Shown: positions 1 to 10,227, counted from the stretch's first letter. The stretch is 64,000 bases of DNA from Dasania marina DSM 21967 (GCF_000373485.1 NZ_KB891589.1:2412-66411); one strand, 5' to 3'. A program made the numbers and translations. Notes: a model not told the origin generated them from the letters alone.

Positions 1-173
1 CCCCCTGGTATACCCTGGGTGAGCGGTACGGCGAAAAAGCAGGCGCCCGCATCAACGACCACCACCTGACTTTAGCTGAAAAAAAAGCGGCGCGAGAGGC
101 GGCTAGGGAAACAGCCAATAAAATGATAGAACAAACACGGGATGATGAAACTACAACGGAGAAGTTATTGTGA
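1..173 (+). CDS. C-terminal end of an unidentified protein (cut by left edge)
   Basis: An open frame enters from the left edge and ends at TGA 171-173. The visible 56 residues begin PWYTLGERYGEKAG and end in a lysine- and glutamate-rich, probably helical tail (LAEKKAAREAARE). The stop overlaps the GTG of the next gene by four bases (GTGA), so the two are probably translationally coupled in one operon with the DUF262 and PglZ genes. In Pgl/BREX-like loci a methyltransferase or ATPase often sits here, but nothing in this tail identifies the family. That assignment would be a guess from context. Confidence 0.6.
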   Translation, partial: PWYTLGERYGEKAGARINDHHLTLAEKKAAREAARETANKMIEQTRDDETTTEKLL

Positions 174-1972
174 TTAAATCGGTCAATAATTATCCCGTGT
201 CGACATTGCTGGATATTGAATCTGTGGTTGTGTATGCGATCCCTCGCTATCAACGTGAGTACAAGTGGGGCAAAGGCAGTTGGGATAATTTGTTTGATGA
301 TTTGCTGGAGAACGACCCCAATTATTTTTTGGGTTCGATCATTTGTATCAACCAGACTGAGGATGCTTTAGCGATTCAGCAGTTGGAATTGGTTGATGGC
401 CAGCAGCGTATGACAACCCTGTCAATTTTATTGGCTGCTATTTATCAGGCCTATGACGATTTACCTACGGCCAATAACTTGCCTTTTGAGGCTCAGATAG
501 AACGCCATAACCTCAAGCACCGTTTAGTGCTTAAGAAAGATGCGACTAAGCCTAGGTTAATTCCGCAGGTACAAAACGAAAATCAGCAGGATTACTTTGC
601 GGTTTTGAAAATGGCTGGGATTATTTCGATCGCAGATACGGTTAGTAACGCAGGTAATCGCCGAGTATTTAAAGCCTATCGCCATTTTAAAGATCGTATT
701 CGTGAGTACATAAACCCTCAGCCTGATCCATTGCAGGCACTAGTAAGGCTGGTTGAAAAAGTTAATTCAGCAACGCTGGTAAAAATTGAAGTGGCCAGTC
801 ACTCCGATGCTTATACGTTGTTTGAATCTTTAAATAACAGAGGTGTACCCTTAACAGCCGTGGACCTAATTAAAAATAAATTACTGGCAAAGCTGGAATA
901 TGCTGAACCGGGTAATATTGAAAGGCACTTTAATCAATGGGGTAAAGTTATAAAAGCCTTGAGTGATGACTATGCACTGCAGGAGCGTTATTTTCGTCAG
1001 TATTACAATGCTTTTAAGTTGGAACTGAAAAGCATTGTTAGTGTGCCTGTCGCTACCAAATCGAATTTGATGCAAGTATATGAAAAGTTAATTAACCACA
1101 ATGCAGGGGAGTTTTTAAATAACGCCCTAGCAAGTTCGGCGCTTTATCGTCAGATTACCGCGCGTGAGTTGATACCCAATAAACCAAAGTTGAGTCAGTT
1201 GTTATTACAGTTAGAGCGTGCTCAGGCAGCACCTGCCTATGTATTTTTACTGTTTGTGTTCAGCCGTGCAGAGGAATTGGAGTTAGATGAAGATTTGCTT
1301 GAAAGAATTACAGGCCTACTAATTCGCTTCTTCGTGCGAAGAAATACCACAGATACACCAGCTACTCGCGATTTAACGCCACTTTTTATGACGGTAATTG
1401 AGAAGGTAACAAACTTACAGGGTGATGCGGTCTATCAGAGTTTATTGCAGCAGTTACTGCATGTAAGTGCAGATAATGAAATCTTTAAAAAGCATTTGTC
1501 AGGTAATTTATACGACGACAACAAAGGAGTTTGCCGTTACGTACTCTGCTCCATCGAAGAGAGTCGAATGACCCGTGAGAGTAAGAGTGACTTATGGGAA
1601 ATGAATGGTAAGCAGCTTATCTGGACCATCGAGCATATCTTTCCTCAGGGTAAAAATATCCCACAAGATTGGGTAAATATGATGGCCGCTGGCAATGTCG
1701 CGCAAGCCAATCTGTATCGCGATAGCCATGTGCATAAGCTCGGCAATCTGACTATATCCGGTTATAACAGCAAATTGGGTGTTAAAGGTTTTATTGAAAA
1801 ACGGGACCGACTGGATAACAAAAAGCGGCCGGTAGGCTACAACAATGGCTTGTACTTGAATGAAAAATTGAAAGATGCCAACGATTGGTCAGTTGAAGCT
1901 ATCGATAAGCGCACTAATGAATTAGTGGAGTTGGCTATTAAGTTGTTCTCGTTGCCGGAGTGCGCCCAATGA
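170..1972 (+). CDS. DUF262/DUF1524 (GmrSD-like) protein
   Basis: This 600-residue protein has a ParB-like DUF262 domain at its N-terminus, with the signature VDGQQRMTTL at about residues 75-84. At its C-terminus is a DUF1524 His-Me finger nuclease region with IEHIFP (His489), followed by HKLGNLTISGYNSKLG. That is the order seen in fused GmrS/GmrD type IV restriction enzymes, which cleave modified phage DNA in an NTP-dependent way. The GTG start overlaps the stop of the upstream gene, and the TGA overlaps the ATG of the pglZ-like gene. In this family DUF262 binds nucleotide and DUF1524 cuts. Its role here, restriction or partner of PglZ, is inferred. Confidence 0.88.
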   Translation: MIKSVNNYPVSTLLDIESVVVYAIPRYQREYKWGKGSWDNLFDDLLENDPNYFLGSIICINQTEDALAIQQLELVDGQQRMTTLSILLAAIYQAYDDLPTANNLPFEAQIERHNLKHRLVLKKDATKPRLIPQVQNENQQDYFAVLKMAGIISIADTVSNAGNRRVFKAYRHFKDRIREYINPQPDPLQALVRLVEKVNSATLVKIEVASHSDAYTLFESLNNRGVPLTAVDLIKNKLLAKLEYAEPGNIERHFNQWGKVIKALSDDYALQERYFRQYYNAFKLELKSIVSVPVATKSNLMQVYEKLINHNAGEFLNNALASSALYRQITARELIPNKPKLSQLLLQLERAQAAPAYVFLLFVFSRAEELELDEDLLERITGLLIRFFVRRNTTDTPATRDLTPLFMTVIEKVTNLQGDAVYQSLLQQLLHVSADNEIFKKHLSGNLYDDNKGVCRYVLCSIEESRMTRESKSDLWEMNGKQLIWTIEHIFPQGKNIPQDWVNMMAAGNVAQANLYRDSHVHKLGNLTISGYNSKLGVKGFIEKRDRLDNKKRPVGYNNGLYLNEKLKDANDWSVEAIDKRTNELVELAIKLFSLPECAQ

Positions 1973-4005
1973 CCCTGATTGATCGCTTAGTAGAGGTTGT
2001 ACGCCAGGCAAGCAGCTTTAATGAGCAGACCCAGGCTGCTCCGGCAGCGGTGCTGTGGACAGATAAAGAGTGCCAGTGGCAAACGGCCATGCCATTGATA
2101 AAACAGCATCTGCCCGAGCTTATTGAACTGGGCGACTACGCCCCAGAGCAACGCATAGGCCCAGCTGTGTGGATCAAGTGCGCGATTGCTCGCAAGGTGG
2201 CGGATTTGCCACTGGACCGCACCCCGATTATTTACCTACCGGGAATTGCCCGCAAAGAAATGCGGGCCATTGAGCTTTGCCCGGAATACCTACAGCCCTT
2301 GGCCGAATTGCAGTATCGGGGTTTTTGGTGGGCGACACCGAACACCGGGCGTGACTGGACGGTGTCAGGTTTTCTCGCTAATAAGGACATTGGGCTTGAG
2401 TTGGATGTTGCTAAGGACGCTAAAACCCAGGCAGCATTGAAAAACGTGCTGAGTGCTCTGTTGAATGAAGAAGCTGCCAGCCTGGAGGGGCAACGCCTTG
2501 ATGCCGATGATTTAAATCGCCTGGTGGCGGATGACCCGCTGCGCGATCTGCTGCAGTGGTTAGATAACCCTGACGTAATCAATGATTGGGAGGCGGTTAA
2601 GCTAAACATTTTTGAGCGGTATTGCCTTGATAGCTTTGGTTTGGCGGCAACACCGGGTAACCGTGAAAGTTTTGCCCAGTCCATGTGTGAGCAACAGGGG
2701 GAATGGGCCGCGCTCTGGGCACGCTTTAGCGATATCGCTAACCGTTTACCGGGCTTACTTGAGTTGTTAACGGCCATCAGGCCGAAGGACTTGGCTTCAG
2801 ATGCAAGTGCTTACCTAGCAGTTAATCAGGATGATGAGTTAGCTTTACAGCAAGCACTGTTATCACTGGCCGGTGCTGATGATGAGCAAGTGCGTGGAAG
2901 CTTGGCGAAGTTATATAAAAAGCACCAGGCACGGCAAGAGTGGTTATGGGCCGAACTGAGGTTATCGCCATACTTAGATATGTTGGTGGCACTTAAAGAT
3001 GTGGCTCTGTACACAAAATCTGACTTTGCTGGCCCGGATGTAGAAACCATGGCTGCAGCTTATCAGAGGCAGCATTGGCAGGCTGACGCGGCAGCAATAA
3101 GTGCTATGGCAGCAGCTGGTGACGACACGCAGCGTAAATTGGTGGCTGATGTACTATCCATTATTTATACGCCCTGGCTGACCCGTGTGGCGGAGAACTT
3201 TCAGCAATTGGTGCAGAAGTTTGGTTACCCTGGTGCGCCCAATAATGAAGTGAATGAAGCCACAGGCGGTTATGCTAGCGGTGGCCAGTTACTGTTCTTT
3301 GTAGATGGTTTACGCTTCGATGTCGCCCAACAATTGCTGGTACGGCTAGAGGCAAAAGCGCGGGTAGTGTTAACTACTCATTGGTCAGCTTTACCCTCTT
3401 TGACCGCTACAGCAAAGGCGGCGTTGACGCCTGTGCAAAATCAGTTAACTGGGCATTTAGATAATGATGACTTTAATCCGATGCTGCGTGATACGCAGCA
3501 GAATTTCGGCAGCTATCATTTAAAGCGTTTACTCGCAGAAGCAGGTTGGCAGTTTTTGGAGGGGGTAGAAACAGGAGATCCTACTGGACAAGCTTGGGTG
3601 CAGACAGGTGACCTGGACCATGCCGGCCATGATGAGCAGTTACGTTTGCCTAGCAGAATTAGTGACATTCTCGATGAGGTAGAGGCACGCATTCACGGAT
3701 TGCTGGACGCTGGTTGGCCGCGTATTCGTATCGTCACAGACCATGGTTGGTTATGGGTGCCGGATAAACTGCCTAAGACTGAATTGCCGAAAGATACAAC
3801 GGCTAAACGCTTCTCACGCTGTGCGATTCTAAAAAGTAACGTCGCGACCGATCGCTTAAGCCAGCCCTGGTATTGGAACTCTCAGGTGCGGGTGGCCATG
3901 GCGCCGGGTATTAGTGGGTTTACTGCCGGTGATTATTACAACCATGGCGGCCTAACTCTGCAAGAGTGTTTAACCCCAGTGTTGAATATTCAGCCCAAGG
4001 CTTAG
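1969..4005 (+). CDS. PglZ-domain (alkaline phosphatase superfamily) protein
   Basis: I start this at ATG 1969 because it makes an ATGA overlap with the preceding stop; a GTG three codons upstream is also possible. The protein has 678 residues. The C-terminal half is a PglZ-type alkaline-phosphatase-superfamily domain: FFVDGLRFDVAQQ with Asp446 as a likely metal ligand, and VTDHGWLWVP with Asp591-His592. The N-terminal half has no motif I recognise. PglZ proteins are core to BREX and Pgl phage-exclusion loci, where their catalytic role is unsettled. The visible neighbours (DUF262 upstream, two opposing ATPases downstream) do not match a standard BREX order. The stop overlaps the convergent gene's stop by four bases. 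Confidence 0.88.
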   Translation: MTLIDRLVEVVRQASSFNEQTQAAPAAVLWTDKECQWQTAMPLIKQHLPELIELGDYAPEQRIGPAVWIKCAIARKVADLPLDRTPIIYLPGIARKEMRAIELCPEYLQPLAELQYRGFWWATPNTGRDWTVSGFLANKDIGLELDVAKDAKTQAALKNVLSALLNEEAASLEGQRLDADDLNRLVADDPLRDLLQWLDNPDVINDWEAVKLNIFERYCLDSFGLAATPGNRESFAQSMCEQQGEWAALWARFSDIANRLPGLLELLTAIRPKDLASDASAYLAVNQDDELALQQALLSLAGADDEQVRGSLAKLYKKHQARQEWLWAELRLSPYLDMLVALKDVALYTKSDFAGPDVETMAAAYQRQHWQADAAAISAMAAAGDDTQRKLVADVLSIIYTPWLTRVAENFQQLVQKFGYPGAPNNEVNEATGGYASGGQLLFFVDGLRFDVAQQLLVRLEAKARVVLTTHWSALPSLTATAKAALTPVQNQLTGHLDNDDFNPMLRDTQQNFGSYHLKRLLAEAGWQFLEGVETGDPTGQAWVQTGDLDHAGHDEQLRLPSRISDILDEVEARIHGLLDAGWPRIRIVTDHGWLWVPDKLPKTELPKDTTAKRFSRCAILKSNVATDRLSQPWYWNSQVRVAMAPGISGFTAGDYYNHGGLTLQECLTPVLNIQPKA

Positions 4006-5864
4006 CTACCAAATACGGAGTGATGCTTGAGGCGTGTGCTATCGATAGCTTGTTTGGTATCGGTGGCAGCTTGGTCGTGCTGGCCACGTTGAAAGAGCAC
4101 GATGACGGTGTCGTCATGCGTGCAGCCGAGTTCGTCACACATTTCATGCACGTCTTCGAGGTGCATACTGCGTTTAAACTGATCCACTTGGCCAGACACG
4201 TTATAGATACTGAAAATGGTCGCCATTAGTCGTTTGTTCTCGGTGGCTTCACCACCACCTGGGTTGACGATACGGTTGAACTCTACTGGCTCACCATTTT
4301 CTAACCTTTGTATAAACTGTAGGGTTCGGTGTTTTGCTGAGCTCATGCTGTTTGAGTAGTCATCATAGCTAACACCATTGACCCACTGGGCCTTGACCCA
4401 GTTTTGTTCCTCACCACGAAGCGCGCGCTTTGGCTTGGGATAAGGGAGGCCATCTCTAAGAAATTCATTACGGATGTATTCTATGGCTGCTAGAATTTCA
4501 GCGTCTTCGGTATACGCGCTGAAGTTAGGTGAGGCCTCGTGTAGAAGGGCAGGGACAACTAAAAAACTTGCTGTTGTGTAAGTTTGGCTGTCATCGAGTT
4601 TACGGCTTACGACGGCGGTTTTCTCGGGGCGAATACTGATGCCTCTATCGAAGCCTGTGACATCATAGCGCTCGCAAATTTTTTCAAATAATTTTTTTAA
4701 ACTCTCAAAATCATCAGTGCAATCGTTCGATTCCAAGTGATTCAGTAATTCGCTGTAGGCGCTAATTGCATCGAGGTTGCTATAGTGTTTGGCGCTGGTG
4801 TTGTGGTGGTAGCCACAGGCGCGGCCTATATTGGCCTGTACCACGGCAGCGATATTGGCGATGGTGCTATCCCAGGTGGCGACCAACTTTTCTTTCATCG
4901 CGGGGCCAAAATTGATACCAGCCCTAAAGCCAGCCACGGTAATAGCGATGATCTTGTCATCAAATAAACAGGCTGTTTCAAATTCTTTTTTAAAATCATT
5001 AAGTGAGGTTAGTTCTTCCTCGGGGACATCGGCCAACTGTTGACCGATGATAAAAATTTGGTCCTCGTTAAAACCATTCGCTATCATCAGCTGTTTGGAT
5101 TTTTTTGCCGAGTTATTGGGCACGCGAATCAGCGCCCAGCCAGCACCGTCATGTTCTTTGAACTGTTGAATAAAACTTCGCCGCATTAACGAGTCGTCGC
5201 AGAAGTTACGCTGGTCACGGTCTAACTTGACTACCTGGTGGTAGCGATGCATTTGGCGAATGCCGTGGTAGTGCACACTGGCTTTGTGAAAAACTAGCTT
5301 GGTATTAAAGCTGTGCCGCAATATGGAATCAGAGCCTGCGGCATAGAGCGCGCCGAAGGGGGTGGCCGAGATAAAAGCAATTTTACAGTCAGTGTTGACA
5401 CTCTCTAAATAATCAAACACCTTACCGTAACGCACCGCATCGGCAGCGGAGCCATAGTGACACTCATCAATAATAATCAGCTTGGGGGGCTGTGACTTAA
5501 AATTGATATTGAGAGCGGTTCGATAATGATTGAAGTTACTCACGACTACATTTGGGGCTTGAGTCAAATCGGCCTTAGCTTGATCGAGCAGGGCGGTGTC
5601 GGCCAAGGTGACCAGGTATAGCGTGTCCTTGAGTTGTTTGCGATCACAGATATCCTGGTCGTCGAGATTTTGGCGTTGCAAGCAGGCTAGTGCCAAGGCG
5701 ACGCCAGACTTGCCGGATTGCATTTCGGCAGCGATTACTACGGCGCGTGTACTGCCAGTCAACGCATCAAAGGCTTTTTGTGCCGCCAGCTGTTGGTGCT
5801 CGAATGTATTATTATCGAGCACGGCGTTAATTTTATCACGATGTTTCTTTGCTGAATTATTCAT
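4002..5864 (-). CDS. SF2/Z1-like DEAD-type ATPase, paralog A
   Basis: A 620-residue ATPase. Walker A is AEMQSGKS (Lys52), Walker B is IIIDECHYG (DECH at 133-136), motif III is FISATPFG (about 166), and an arginine-finger-like motif near the middle reads ANIGRACGYH. The SGKS Walker A and the GR.CGY motif recall Z1-type helicase/endonuclease proteins, but a profile search would be needed to place it. It is convergent with the pglZ-like gene (stops overlap) and lies 30 bp after its paralog B, which it matches closely through all motifs. The pair was probably made by tandem duplication. The product likely acts as a DNA- or RNA-dependent translocase in defence. Confidence 0.75.
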   Translation of the reverse strand: MNNSAKKHRDKINAVLDNNTFEHQQLAAQKAFDALTGSTRAVVIAAEMQSGKSGVALALACLQRQNLDDQDICDRKQLKDTLYLVTLADTALLDQAKADLTQAPNVVVSNFNHYRTALNINFKSQPPKLIIIDECHYGSAADAVRYGKVFDYLESVNTDCKIAFISATPFGALYAAGSDSILRHSFNTKLVFHKASVHYHGIRQMHRYHQVVKLDRDQRNFCDDSLMRRSFIQQFKEHDGAGWALIRVPNNSAKKSKQLMIANGFNEDQIFIIGQQLADVPEEELTSLNDFKKEFETACLFDDKIIAITVAGFRAGINFGPAMKEKLVATWDSTIANIAAVVQANIGRACGYHHNTSAKHYSNLDAISAYSELLNHLESNDCTDDFESLKKLFEKICERYDVTGFDRGISIRPEKTAVVSRKLDDSQTYTTASFLVVPALLHEASPNFSAYTEDAEILAAIEYIRNEFLRDGLPYPKPKRALRGEEQNWVKAQWVNGVSYDDYSNSMSSAKHRTLQFIQRLENGEPVEFNRIVNPGGGEATENKRLMATIFSIYNVSGQVDQFKRSMHLEDVHEMCDELGCTHDDTVIVLFQRGQHDQAATDTKQAIDSTRLKHHSVFGS

Positions 5865-5894
5865 ACTGAGAATAGGGCGAGCTTAGTATTGCTA

Positions 5895-7907
5895 CTAAAC
5901 ATCCTCGAGTTCGTAGATAAGGTCAGGTACACCACTAAATTGCGTTTCATTATTAATAGTGCCGGTTTCATCGGGACCTCGATTGGCTTCTTTTTTCGCG
6001 TATGAAGTTTCGATGTCATATATACCACGTTTATAAAGCACCAGTAGTGTGTCGTCGTGTTCGATTGAAAAATGGTCACAAATTTCAGCCATATCGGCTT
6101 CAGTCATGACTTTTTTACTAACGCGTCGGCGTGACATATTGTAGCTACTGAAAATAGTCGCAGTGACTCGTTTGTTTTCTGATAACTCGCCGCTGCCTGG
6201 CATGACGACTGAGTTGTATTCTAGGTGTTCACCGCGATCGAGAATGCCGGTGAAGAGTAAGGTTCGCTCCTTCATTGTTCCTAGTTTTAATGCCTTCTCC
6301 TTGTTGTTATAGGTGTCGCCGTTGACCCATTGAGCTTTAATCCAATTTTTCTTGGCTCCACGCATTGCCCGGTGACCTTTGACTTTTGGTCCGTAGTCGC
6401 GCAGGTATTCACTGCGGATGATATCAATAGCCTTCAAAAGTTCTTTATCGTTAGTGTATTGAGAGTAATTCCAGTCAGGCTCAAAAAGCTTACCGGGTAC
6501 AGCAACATAACTATCGGTGGAGTAGGTCTCTACATCTCCAATTGGCTTTCGCTTCTTTCGTTTGACCGAAAGGCCTACATCGAGGCCCTGTACATTGTAT
6601 TCGTCACAAATTTCTTCAAAGAAGGTTTTCAAACCTTCAAAATCTGAAGCCGCATCGGGATTAGTGTTTTGTTCAAGATAATCCAAAGTGGCACCATAGG
6701 CCTCGGCGGCATCTATGTTGGTGAAGTGGATGGAAGAATTGTTGTCATGGTAACCACAGGCGCGGCCGATATTGGCCTGTACGACGGCGGCAACGCTGGC
6801 TACTGTACTATCCCAGGTAGAGATCAGGTTGTTTTTCATTAGTGGGCCAAAATTAATACCGGCACGGCAGCCTGCTACTGTGATTGCGATTAACTTTTCG
6901 CCAAAATCGATAGAGTCATTGAACTCCTTTTTGAATTTATCGATATTGGTTTGTTCGTCTTCAGGTACGCCGGTTAATGATTGGCCGAGAATAAAGAGGT
7001 TATCTTCTGACAATCCTTGGCTTAGGAAATATTCCTTGGCATCCATTGCTGTACCCGCTGGTACGCGTACTAATGACCAGCCTGGCCCTTCAGTATTATT
7101 GAAATGGTCGATGAACTGCTGTCTTTGTTCGGATTGAACCAAAAAGCTTCGGTATTCGTGATCAAGGTCGATTACCTTGCCTGCATTGATCATCTCACGT
7201 ACGCCGTAATATTCATTACTGGTACGATGGAAAACTAATTTTGTACCAAAATTTCGCCTTAGTAATGAGTTTTTAACAGCATCTGCAGCTAGTGAGGCTG
7301 CTTGTTGCGCGGCGCTGATATCATCTTCTGCAATGGCCTCTTCCTCTACCTCTTTAGCTAATTCATAAGCTGTTTCGGCTGCGTATAGTGCACCAAAGGG
7401 TGTGGCCGAGATAAATATTACTTTGCAGGTGTCATTTTCTTTTTCGAGGTAATCAAAAACGCTGTTGTAGCGCACGGCTGCTATGTTCGAGCCGTAGTGG
7501 CATTCATCGATAATGATAAGTTTTGGTGGGTTTCCTTTAAATTCACTTTCAAGATCGTTTTCAAAGCGATTAAAATTACTGACCACTACATTCTTAGCGT
7601 CTTTTAAATCATCTTTGGCTTGGTCTAACAAGGCGGTATCTACCATTGTAACGAGGTAAAGTGTGTCTCTTAGTTTTTTTCTGGTACTAATGTCTTCATC
7701 GGAAAGGCTGAGGCGTTGTTGACAGCAAAGCGCCATTGCAATACCTGATTTTCCGGCTTGCATTTCTGCAGCCATAACTACCGCACGAGTGTTTCCATCA
7801 AAGGCTTCGAATGTTTTTTGTGCAGCTTCTCGCTGATGACCATGTAGGTTTTCGCTATTTAGAATTGCCGTTACGGTGCTACGCAATTCTTGTGCTGATT
7901 TTGCCAT
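5895..7907 (-). CDS. SF2/Z1-like DEAD-type ATPase, paralog B
   Basis: A 670-residue protein homologous along its length to the gene just downstream. Walker A is AEMQAGKS (Lys53), DECH lies at 134-137, FISATPFGALYAA follows, and the late motif is ANIGRACGYHDN. Unlike paralog A it carries an acidic, alanine-rich insertion of roughly 35 residues after the SATP motif (KEVEEEAIAEDD...) and an extra C-terminal tail of about 30 residues. The start follows an AGGA ribosome-binding site on the minus strand. The 210-bp gap upstream could hold its own promoter. Two diverged copies kept side by side suggest a heteromeric ATPase or division of labour, which is inference. Confidence 0.75.
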   Translation of the reverse strand: MAKSAQELRSTVTAILNSENLHGHQREAAQKTFEAFDGNTRAVVMAAEMQAGKSGIAMALCCQQRLSLSDEDISTRKKLRDTLYLVTMVDTALLDQAKDDLKDAKNVVVSNFNRFENDLESEFKGNPPKLIIIDECHYGSNIAAVRYNSVFDYLEKENDTCKVIFISATPFGALYAAETAYELAKEVEEEAIAEDDISAAQQAASLAADAVKNSLLRRNFGTKLVFHRTSNEYYGVREMINAGKVIDLDHEYRSFLVQSEQRQQFIDHFNNTEGPGWSLVRVPAGTAMDAKEYFLSQGLSEDNLFILGQSLTGVPEDEQTNIDKFKKEFNDSIDFGEKLIAITVAGCRAGINFGPLMKNNLISTWDSTVASVAAVVQANIGRACGYHDNNSSIHFTNIDAAEAYGATLDYLEQNTNPDAASDFEGLKTFFEEICDEYNVQGLDVGLSVKRKKRKPIGDVETYSTDSYVAVPGKLFEPDWNYSQYTNDKELLKAIDIIRSEYLRDYGPKVKGHRAMRGAKKNWIKAQWVNGDTYNNKEKALKLGTMKERTLLFTGILDRGEHLEYNSVVMPGSGELSENKRVTATIFSSYNMSRRRVSKKVMTEADMAEICDHFSIEHDDTLLVLYKRGIYDIETSYAKKEANRGPDETGTINNETQFSGVPDLIYELEDV

Positions 7908-8118
7908 GGTAGTCCTTTGTTTAATTATGCGTGTTTCGCTAAATTAGTTTTAAGTATGTATGATTATGCATCTAAAGAACAATTATGCTAGGTGATTGCG
8001 TGTAATTAGGATAGCACTGTTTTAATTATCATTTACTCATAATATTTCTTGGTTTTTCTAGTTTGATAAAATGGCTAAAAGCCTTTAAGTTCAAGACATA
8101 TTCTTTTGAAGGCTGTGG

Positions 8119-9777
8119 CTACCGATTATTGATTTCACTATATAGCATTTCAATAGTGCTATCTTCAAACAATAAGCTTAATTCTAATTTAGCCCTCGTC
8201 ATACCGGTGTAAAGCAGATTTTTTGCTCTGTCATTCCATTTTTTAAAGTCTAACTCAGTAAAGATAACCACAGTGCGTTGATCTCCTTTAAAACGGTAAA
8301 CACTTTCAACGCGTAATTCACCCTCACTGTAAATTTGTTGGCCATCATCGGTGTAGTTGCCGGTAAAGCGGTGGGTGTGCCAAGGGCCAATGGTGTCTAA
8401 GTGGCACAGTGATGAGCTGTTGATGCCGTGGGCGCTTAATACAACGATGTCGTTTAGCGTGTAACCTTGGTTTAGATAATCATTAACTAAGTTGATAAGT
8501 TGTTCACACATATCACTAAAGTCGGCATAGCTGAGTAGAGCTGAGGTATCTTTGCCTCGCACTAAGCCATTTGAATCGCCTGTGTCTATACCGCATAGAA
8601 AGCGGGTTAAATCCCATATTTCTTTACTGCAGCGGTAGTTTTTAGCTAGGGTTAATTTTACAGTGGGGTTGATGGAGGGTTGTTTACCGTACAGGCTTTG
8701 GTGACTATCGGTCGCCATGGATAGGCGGCCATTCTCGCTGAGGAAGTGTTCGATAAACGTCAATTGCTCATTGTCAAAATCCTGGGCCTCGTCGATCAAG
8801 ATAGTGCTGAATTGCCAGTTAACGGGCACAGGCTCTTTTAATGCGATGGCTCTGAGCCTTTTAAAGAGCTCGTGCATGGGAATTTCTTTTTCAGAAAAAT
8901 CGTAGCAAACATTATCTTTTTGATAGAGGTCAGTAAAGCGGTCAATATTAATGATTAATCCGTTTCCTTCTCCTGTTTCAGCTAGGCTATTGGCTAATGG
9001 TCGGTTAAAACAAATGAGTAAAGGGCGTTCACCATTAGCAAGGGCTTGTTGGTAGAGAGCTAACAGGGCCTGTGTTTTACCGGAGCCCGCATTACCTTCA
9101 ATCAGTAAGCGATAGGGAGAGATTTCCATGGTGTTCAAAAAATAACCTAGCTGGTCCTCCCTATGTATAAAAAGCCGTTGTTGGTGTTCTTGCCAGGCAC
9201 CAATATCGAGTTCTAGTTGTAAATGGCTGGCTAGAAAGTTTTCGACCAGAGTTCGCTGTGTTTCATTGGCTGTGGCTTGCGCAATATTTAACAGCTCTGT
9301 GATGATGCTGGGCAGTTGATCGGCACGGGCCTTATCTACGACTAAGTTTGAATCAATAGCGGTGGGTTGTTTTTTGTTGAGGTTATAGTCGGGTAGGTAC
9401 ACCAGTGTTTTTATGAAGAGTCTATTTTTATTGGTGCTTCTACTCCACAATTTAGCTAGATTGGCTTTCGCACGCAGTATCTGTTTTAAAGGATTTTTAC
9501 TCTGGCCGCTGGCGTAAACTTTTGTCAATTCGCCATTATCGTTTTCTGTTATAAAACCATTTTTCTGTTCAATCAGTAAGAGCGATCCATCAGGGCCGAT
9601 CAGGCAGAAATCAACTTCGCCGAGGTTTGCGTTGTGTATGTCAACTGACAAAAAATCAACGCTAGGCATCAGTGTTATGGTGTCGGGGAGGGCTTCTTTT
9701 AGCCATTCAAAGGTGCTGCGTTCACCTCGGTGATCGTTCTCACGTAAAAATGCTTCTGATCCAATCAGCTTAGCCAT
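8119..9777 (-). CDS. NERD-domain nuclease with UvrD-like helicase
   Basis: A 552-residue fusion. The N-terminus is a NERD (nuclease-related) PD-(D/E)XK-type domain with VDFCLIGPDGSLLLIEQK (Asp56, Glu70, Lys72). The rest is an SF1 helicase: GNAGSGKT (Walker A, near residue 230), ILIDEAQDF, ATDSHQSLYGK, KNYRCSKEIW, and a C-terminal RFKGDQRTVVIF followed by LLYTGMTRAK. NERD-helicase fusions are frequent in defence islands. A minus-strand GGAAG ribosome-binding site precedes the ATG. It is divergent from sbcD across a 450-bp gap, so the two transcription units have separate promoters. The target nucleic acid is unknown. Confidence 0.85.
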   Translation of the reverse strand: MAKLIGSEAFLRENDHRGERSTFEWLKEALPDTITLMPSVDFLSVDIHNANLGEVDFCLIGPDGSLLLIEQKNGFITENDNGELTKVYASGQSKNPLKQILRAKANLAKLWSRSTNKNRLFIKTLVYLPDYNLNKKQPTAIDSNLVVDKARADQLPSIITELLNIAQATANETQRTLVENFLASHLQLELDIGAWQEHQQRLFIHREDQLGYFLNTMEISPYRLLIEGNAGSGKTQALLALYQQALANGERPLLICFNRPLANSLAETGEGNGLIINIDRFTDLYQKDNVCYDFSEKEIPMHELFKRLRAIALKEPVPVNWQFSTILIDEAQDFDNEQLTFIEHFLSENGRLSMATDSHQSLYGKQPSINPTVKLTLAKNYRCSKEIWDLTRFLCGIDTGDSNGLVRGKDTSALLSYADFSDMCEQLINLVNDYLNQGYTLNDIVVLSAHGINSSSLCHLDTIGPWHTHRFTGNYTDDGQQIYSEGELRVESVYRFKGDQRTVVIFTELDFKKWNDRAKNLLYTGMTRAKLELSLLFEDSTIEMLYSEINNR

Positions 9778-10227
9778 GTAGCTTCCTTATTATTTTAATA
9801 ATGATTAAAACACATCAGCTCTAAATAGAAAGGCCTTTAGATGTGTTTATAGCGCTAACTGTATTTAAAATGAATTACTATCGGCATCAGCTGCATATTG
9901 ATTTAGTTTTCTGTGTGTCCTATCCGGCCGCCTTCCCTTCAACATATTTTTCTTTAGGCATATAGGTTGTCAGAGGGTGCAGCGTGCTCATGAGCGGTTA
10001 AGGGGTGAGCTGAATGGTTCGTATATTGCGTAACCAGCTTATACCTAGAGGGGTAACTTGCCAAAGCGCGGATAATCGGCAGCAGCTTGTTGATGCATAT
10101 GTGCTTGAAATATCGACATGTGTATATGTACACAATTGCTACATGTAGTAAATAGTTTAATATAGCTTGTTGGCGTTTCTTCAAGCCATTAATGATTTCG
10201 TAAAGTAACAGGGAGTTATAATTCACA
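9778..10227. promoter_or_regulatory. Divergent intergenic region between NERD-helicase and sbcD
   Basis: This 450-bp stretch has no convincing gene and must hold the promoters of both flanking transcription units. It contains the inverted repeat TGTGTA-TATG-TACACA at 10119-10134, a plausible small operator. A GGGAG ribosome-binding site for sbcD lies at 10211-10215. I see no clear consensus promoter. Confidence 0.45.
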
